Origin: Nocardia sp.
Lineage (GTDB): Bacteria; Actinomycetota; Actinomycetes; Mycobacteriales; Mycobacteriaceae
NCBI RefSeq assembly: GCF_025465275.1
Contig: NZ_JAODNK010000091.1
Coordinates: 1 to 64,000 of the forward strand
Length of the DNA: 64,000 nucleotides
Direction: 5' to 3'
The position numbers and the translations under genes were made by a program. This document shows positions 60,837-64,000 of the stretch, one piece after another. The notes under the pieces are model-generated. The model was not told the DNA's origin. It ran no database searches and saw only the letters and a program-made list of their open reading frames with translations. Each line of letters starts with the position of its first letter. Positions within the stretch are counted from its first letter, which is position 1.

Positions 60837-60864
60837 TGCAACAGATAGGCGTCTGACTGTTGCA
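60837..60864. promoter_or_regulatory. Inverted repeat TGCAACAG-N12-CTGTTGCA
   Basis: Perfect 8-bp arms with a 12-base spacer, 32 bases before the start of the second TetR gene. Probably that regulator's own operator. Confidence 0.6.
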
Positions 60865-60895
60865 TTTGATGTGCTAGTGGGTTTACTGACTCTTC

Positions 60896-61549
60896 ATGAC
60901 CTCCAGCATCGCGGCGCTTCTCGTTCGGGCAATGGTCGATGGCGAGGATGAGCAGGCCGATCGCACGGCGGTGCGAATCCTCGATGCCGTCGTGCTGGAG
61001 GTGGCGACTTCGGGTGCGGCGAAGCTGACGATCGAGGGAGTCGCGCGCCGGGCCGGGGTGAATCGGGCGACGATCTATCGCAGGTTCGGTGATCTCGACG
61101 GTGTGAAAGAGGCCGCGACGATGCGGGAGGGGCGGCGGATGGCCGAGGTGGCCGCCCGCGCCATCGAGGGCGTGAATGATCCCGCGGACCGGCTCGTCGA
61201 GACCTTTGTCGCTGCGATCCGTATCGCGCGTGAGCATCCGGTCATCTCGCGGGTCGCGGTGCTCGAGCCCGGGCAGCTCATTGCGGCCGGGTTGGCTGAC
61301 GATGCCGCGCTGCTGCATCTGGGCAGTGGTGTTGTGGCCGTTGGTATTCGGCAGGCCCAAGCCGAAGGGCATGCGCTGCATATCGATGCCGAGGAGATGG
61401 GCCAGACGATCGCGATGCTGTTCGCCGCGTGCGTCGTCCTGCCCGCCACGCAGGGAATCGACCTGCGGACCGATGAGTCCGTGCGCGCCTATGCGCGACG
61501 GACGTTGGTGCCCATGATCTTCGGACCGAACTCGGCCCGAGCCCAGTAG
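60896..61549 (+). CDS. TetR/AcrR family regulator
   Basis: 217 residues. HTH: LTIEGVARRAGVNRATIYRRFGDLDGVKEAA; the rest resembles TetR_C domains of actinobacterial AcrR proteins. The gene that follows at 61576 is a broken MpaB-family oxygenase, so its former target may have been lost. It probably still represses itself through the inverted repeat at 60837-60864. Confidence 0.88.
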   Translation: MTSSIAALLVRAMVDGEDEQADRTAVRILDAVVLEVATSGAAKLTIEGVARRAGVNRATIYRRFGDLDGVKEAATMREGRRMAEVAARAIEGVNDPADRLVETFVAAIRIAREHPVISRVAVLEPGQLIAAGLADDAALLHLGSGVVAVGIRQAQAEGHALHIDAEEMGQTIAMLFAACVVLPATQGIDLRTDESVRAYARRTLVPMIFGPNSARAQ

Positions 61550-61575
61550 TCGACGATGACGACGAGGAACTCGAT

Positions 61576-62020
61576 ATGAACAGCGTGAATCAGATGGCTC
61601 CGCACGAGGATTACGGCTTCTTCGGCCCGGATTCGGTGGCGTGGAAGGTGTTTTGCTATCCGACGACGCTGACGGTCGGCTTCCAGCGCACGCTACGACC
61701 GCACGCTGCAGTACATGGCGACCATCGTCTTCCATGACAGCCGTTCGGTATTGAAGGCGTCCGACACCCTGGTCAAGATTCACAAGCATGTGGTCGGCAC
61801 CGAGCCGATCAGCGGATTGCCCTACGACGCAAACGATCCCGCTGCCCAGCTGTGGATCCATCTGACGGCGTGGCATTCGGTGCTGTACACCTACGAGAAG
61901 TTCGGTCCCGGCCGCTGCTCGCAGCCACCGAGGCGACACAGATCCACGTCGACCACCCCGCGACGGTGCGGAGCCGCTGCTCGCCTTCGGCTGAGTCCGA
62001 CTCCTGCACGATCGAGAGCG
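61576..62020 (+). pseudogene. Broken MpaB/DUF2236 oxygenase-family gene
   Basis: Starts intact (HEDYGFFGPDSVAWKVFCYPT) up to VGFQRT, then shifts frame with a stretch missing and resumes as YDRTLQYMATIVFHDSRSVL through LWIHLTAWHSVLYTYEKFGPG. A further deletion and shift brings in RPLLAATEATQIHVDHP. These blocks occur in that order in intact DUF2236 proteins of about 300 residues. No single frame covers them. Non-functional remnant. Confidence 0.7.
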
Positions 62021-62021
62021 T

Positions 62022-62084
62022 CTATCGCACGCCCATGCCGAACAGGATTCCTGCGAGGAGAAGGACTAGATCGCGAGTGACCAT
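62022..62084 (-). CDS. 20-residue single-helix membrane peptide
   Basis: ATG at 62084, TAG at 62022, with GGAGG seven bases before the start, an ideal site. The peptide begins MVTRDLVLLLAGILFGMGV and ends in Arg: one short hydrophobic helix with charged ends. Third codon positions are not unusual. Such tiny membrane proteins exist in actinobacteria but I do not recognise this one. It overlaps the tail of the pseudogene on the other strand. Confidence 0.45.
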   Translation of the reverse strand: MVTRDLVLLLAGILFGMGVR

Positions 62085-62217
62085 GACACTTCCTCCGTGG
62101 TCGGTACGCCGGTGAATCCGGCGTCTCCTACTCGGAATAGCCGAAACGATCATGCTCAAACAGTGAGAGTTGGTGGCCGCGGCAAATGCCATCGTCGGGA
62201 GCATCTCTGCACCAATG

Positions 62218-62254
62218 AAAAAAGCCCCGCACCGATGATGGTGCGGAGCCTTTT
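62218..62254 (-). terminator. Rho-independent terminator of the cold-shock gene
   Basis: Stem GCCCCGCACC (62224-62233) with GGTGCGGAGC (62240-62249), one wobble, 6-base loop. A-tract on the left and T-tract on the right make it work in both directions. It is 16 bases beyond the csp stop. Confidence 0.85.
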
Positions 62255-62269
62255 ACAAGTCGCGCGGAA

Positions 62270-62473
62270 TCAGATGGCGCGGACGTCCTGGGCCTGCGGG
62301 CCCTTCTGGCCCTGCTCTACCGTGAACTCGACACGCTGACCCTCGTCGAGGGATTTGAAACCCGAGCCGCTGACGGCCGAGTAATGCACGAAGACGTCGG
62401 GGCCGCCTCCGTCTTGAGCGATAAAGCCGAAGCCCTTTTCACCGTTGAACCACTTCACACTGCCTTGAGCCAT
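62270..62473 (-). CDS. csp: Cold-shock domain protein
   Basis: 67 residues from the ATG at 62473 (MAQGSVKWFN). Cold-shock RNA-binding motifs RNP1 KGFGFIAQ and RNP2 VFVHYS are both present. OB-fold single-strand RNA/DNA chaperone, cytoplasmic. Followed by a clear terminator. A longer frame begins 24 codons upstream (62545) but the chosen ATG gives the standard family start. Confidence 0.95.
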   Translation of the reverse strand: MAQGSVKWFNGEKGFGFIAQDGGGPDVFVHYSAVSGSGFKSLDEGQRVEFTVEQGQKGPQAQDVRAI

Positions 62474-62767
62474 GCTGTTTACAACTTCTTCTCTGTAGGT
62501 GAGCCGAGCAAATTTCTTGGTAATACGCCCGTTCTCAACAGCCAACTATGCCACGGCCCGCGTCGAGGCGCTCGTACTGTGGGCGAACCGACAGTGATGG
62601 CGTTTCGGGAGCGGGCTGCCGGGTAGGCGAGGGATGGGCCGCGCGAAGGCCCTCCGATCTGCGCCGAACCGAAAGAATCGACATGAGCATCTCCGTCACG
62701 TGCCTCGATCTGTGGTGGGCGGCTGTGTGTGAGGTGTGCGATCGGAATCGCGGAATATACTGGCCCA
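62474..62767. other. Intergenic region
   Basis: 294 bp. It should carry the csp leader and promoter on the minus strand and the promoter of the gene at 62768 on the plus strand. AT-richer near 62480-62540. No gene, repeat or clear promoter box can be supported. Confidence 0.5.
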
Positions 62768-63220
62768 GTGTATGTTCCGTGCTCGGTCTTCCGGCGAAGC
62801 CCTCTGGAACGTGCCGATGAGCGCCTGGCTTGGGACCGCGCCGATCAATGGTTCTTCGCTGCCGGCGCCTGCCATATCTTGGCGTACGCGTTCCTCGAGG
62901 TGCATCCGCACGGCTTCGTGGTGATGGGCCTGTGGCCGCGCGGTGTTGCCGACCCCGGCCATGTGTACATCTCCGATGGCACGTGGGCCTTCGACCATTG
63001 CGGATGGACGCTCGAAAGTGAGCTGATAGCGGTCTCGCGGGCAGCCGAACCCGCTACGGACTATCAGTCGCGCCCGCTCGGCATGGAACTCGATGAGCTG
63101 TGTGCCCGGCACTGGTATCCCACCCGCGCCGAGTTCGCGTTCGACCCCTGGTCCCGCGCGCACTCCTACATCGAGCAGTTCGCATATCCGCGGCGATCCT
63201 CGCTCGGAACGACGTCGTAG
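62768..63220 (+). CDS. Conserved hypothetical protein
   Basis: 150 residues from the GTG at 62768; an earlier GTG at 62729 is possible. Soluble, rich in Trp and His (ERLAWDRADQWFFAAGACHILAYAFLE, GHVYISDGTWAFDHCGWT). I recognise the pattern from actinobacterial hypothetical proteins but know no function. No partner genes. Confidence 0.65.
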   Translation: MYVPCSVFRRSPLERADERLAWDRADQWFFAAGACHILAYAFLEVHPHGFVVMGLWPRGVADPGHVYISDGTWAFDHCGWTLESELIAVSRAAEPATDYQSRPLGMELDELCARHWYPTRAEFAFDPWSRAHSYIEQFAYPRRSSLGTTS

Positions 63221-63444
63221 TGAGGCCCCGGCGGGGCGAATATTGGCGGAACCTGCTCTGACACAACGCTTTGCGCGGCGGTCACGAAAGTGAAGGAGTA
63301 TGCGGACCGTCTGGCGACACTCCACGACAGCACATCGGCTTCAGCTCGAGGGCCGATCGATCAGGAATCGAGAAGCCGCAGGCAGGGGCTGGGCCATAAC
63401 GTTCGTAGCAACGGAGTTCGGAACTGTGCAAAGGAGTATTTCTG

Positions 63445-63789
63445 ATGGCAAAGACACTGGACGCGATCCTGTACCCGGTGAGGGACCTCGCGTCGGCGAA
63501 GGCTCAGTTCACGGCACTGCTGGGGGTCGAGCCCGCCGTCGACCAGCCCTATTACGTGCACTTCGAGACTTCCGAGGGGTTGGCTGTGGGGTTGGTGCCG
63601 AACGGGCACCAGCGGGGCATGACCGGGGCCACGCCCTTCTGGACCGTCGATGACATCAACGGTCAGGTCAAGGCGTTGGTCGCGGCCGGCGGAACGGTCA
63701 CCGAAGATGTTCATGATGTCGGCGGCGGCAAGCTGGTTGCGATCGTCAACGACGCCCAGGGCAATGTCATCGGGCTCGCCGGGGCGTGA
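63445..63789 (+). CDS. VOC superfamily (glyoxalase-like) protein
   Basis: 114 residues, AAGGAG nine bases before the ATG. A single VOC module: LYPVRDLASAKAQFTALLGVEP and YYVHFE, then ATPFWTVDDINGQVKALVAAGGTVTEDVHDVGGGKLVAIVNDAQGNVIGL. Only weak metal-ligand candidates, so it may be a non-catalytic or dimerising member. Followed by a perfect inverted repeat. Confidence 0.88.
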   Translation: MAKTLDAILYPVRDLASAKAQFTALLGVEPAVDQPYYVHFETSEGLAVGLVPNGHQRGMTGATPFWTVDDINGQVKALVAAGGTVTEDVHDVGGGKLVAIVNDAQGNVIGLAGA

Positions 63790-63800
63790 TGATCAGCGGT

Positions 63801-63833
63801 CGTGCGGTTCGCAACGCCGTTGCGAACCGCACG
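63801..63833. terminator. Perfect 15-bp hairpin between convergent genes
   Basis: CGTGCGGTTCGCAAC (63801-63815) and GTTGCGAACCGCACG (63819-63833) with a 3-base loop. It sits between the VOC gene stop and the convergent gene stop at 63840, so probably a two-way terminator; no U-tract. Confidence 0.75.
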
Positions 63834-63839
63834 TACATC

Positions 63840-64000
63840 TTAGACTGTTCCAGTGAGGGCGTATAGCTCCGATCGTTCCCAATGTCCTTGAACACCAGGC
63901 AGTTCGGACAAGTAGTCGAAGGTCTGATCGCGTCCCCACCGGTGCGATTCCCGCAGGCCTGCGGTCAGCATCCCGAGATAGCGTGCGGAGGGTTTCTGCA
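63840..64000 (-). CDS. C-terminal part of an unidentified protein
   Basis: TAA stop at 63840-63842; the frame is open to the window edge (53 codons). The sequence includes KPSARYLGMLTAGLRESHRW and FDYLSELPGVQ. The SxxYLxxLxxG(A/L)RE pattern recalls gamma-glutamylcyclotransferase-like proteins, but the evidence is thin. The rest lies outside the window. Confidence 0.5.
   Translation of the reverse strand, partial: QKPSARYLGMLTAGLRESHRWGRDQTFDYLSELPGVQGHWERSELYALTGTV

Noticed and set aside
63801..63833. GGTTCG...CGAACC palindrome as another ArsR operator
   Set aside because: The spacer is 11 bases of further perfect pairing, not N8, and it sits between convergent gene ends, so it is a terminator.
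1..64000. CRISPR arrays, tRNA or rRNA genes, IS elements, integrases
   Set aside because: Looked for on both strands; no repeat-spacer pattern, clover-leaf, transposase or integrase motif was seen.

Overview
The window is high-GC actinobacterial DNA. Its gene families point to Nocardiaceae, most likely Nocardia: a Pls/PosA-type NRPS coupled to an M1 peptidase, an MpaB/DUF2236 relic, DUF3089, a DUF5593-like protein, F420-type LLM oxidoreductases and a TIGR03086 protein. This assignment rests on families only; no rRNA or other marker is present. I see no tRNA, CRISPR array, transposase or integrase.

Left region (1-24.6 kb). The segment is bounded by two M1 peptidase paralogues in opposite orientation, at 1-902 (cut by the window edge) and 19320-20666. 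Inside lie two copies of a three-gene cassette, alpha/beta hydrolase + TetR regulator + dienelactone hydrolase, also in opposite orientation (6818-9753 and 13328-15779). In the left cassette the TetR is fused in frame behind an HxlR domain. Both hydrolase promoters carry the same ACTAT-N8-ATAGT inverted repeat. The right M1 gene overlaps a large Pls/PosA-like NRPS by four bases. Between these are a symporter/DUF3311 pair, a secreted DUF3089 lipase-like protein, an esterase/PucR-like pair with twin operators, and a MocR regulator.

Middle region (24.9-45 kb). Mostly catabolism: a cyclase-family hydrolase, a thioesterase, an SDR/esterase/amidase/symporter/carboxylesterase run on the minus strand, Lrp, IclR and PucR regulators, two amino-acid permeases and a copper amine oxidase. 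Together this suggests uptake and oxidation of amines, amino acids or amides. A poorly coding 0.8-kb stretch (27455-28284) holds a relic of an SDR 3' end, a hairpin and a possible 45-residue acidic ORF.

Right region (45-64 kb). An afsA-HAD-P450 operon (46726-49631) looks like a gamma-butyrolactone-type signal pathway. It is flanked by an ArsR repressor on one side and an FAD monooxygenase-MFS exporter operon on the other. The ArsR promoter and the exporter operon's upstream region share the inverted repeat GGTTCG-N8-CGAACC (one copy and two copies), which ties them into one probable regulon. Next come a flavodoxin behind an iron-box-like site, a LysR gene flanked by two targets with matching promoters, MarR/SDR and TetR/AKR-LLM divergent pairs with doubled operators, a decayed MpaB gene, a 20-residue membrane ORF, a cold-shock gene with terminator, and a VOC protein.
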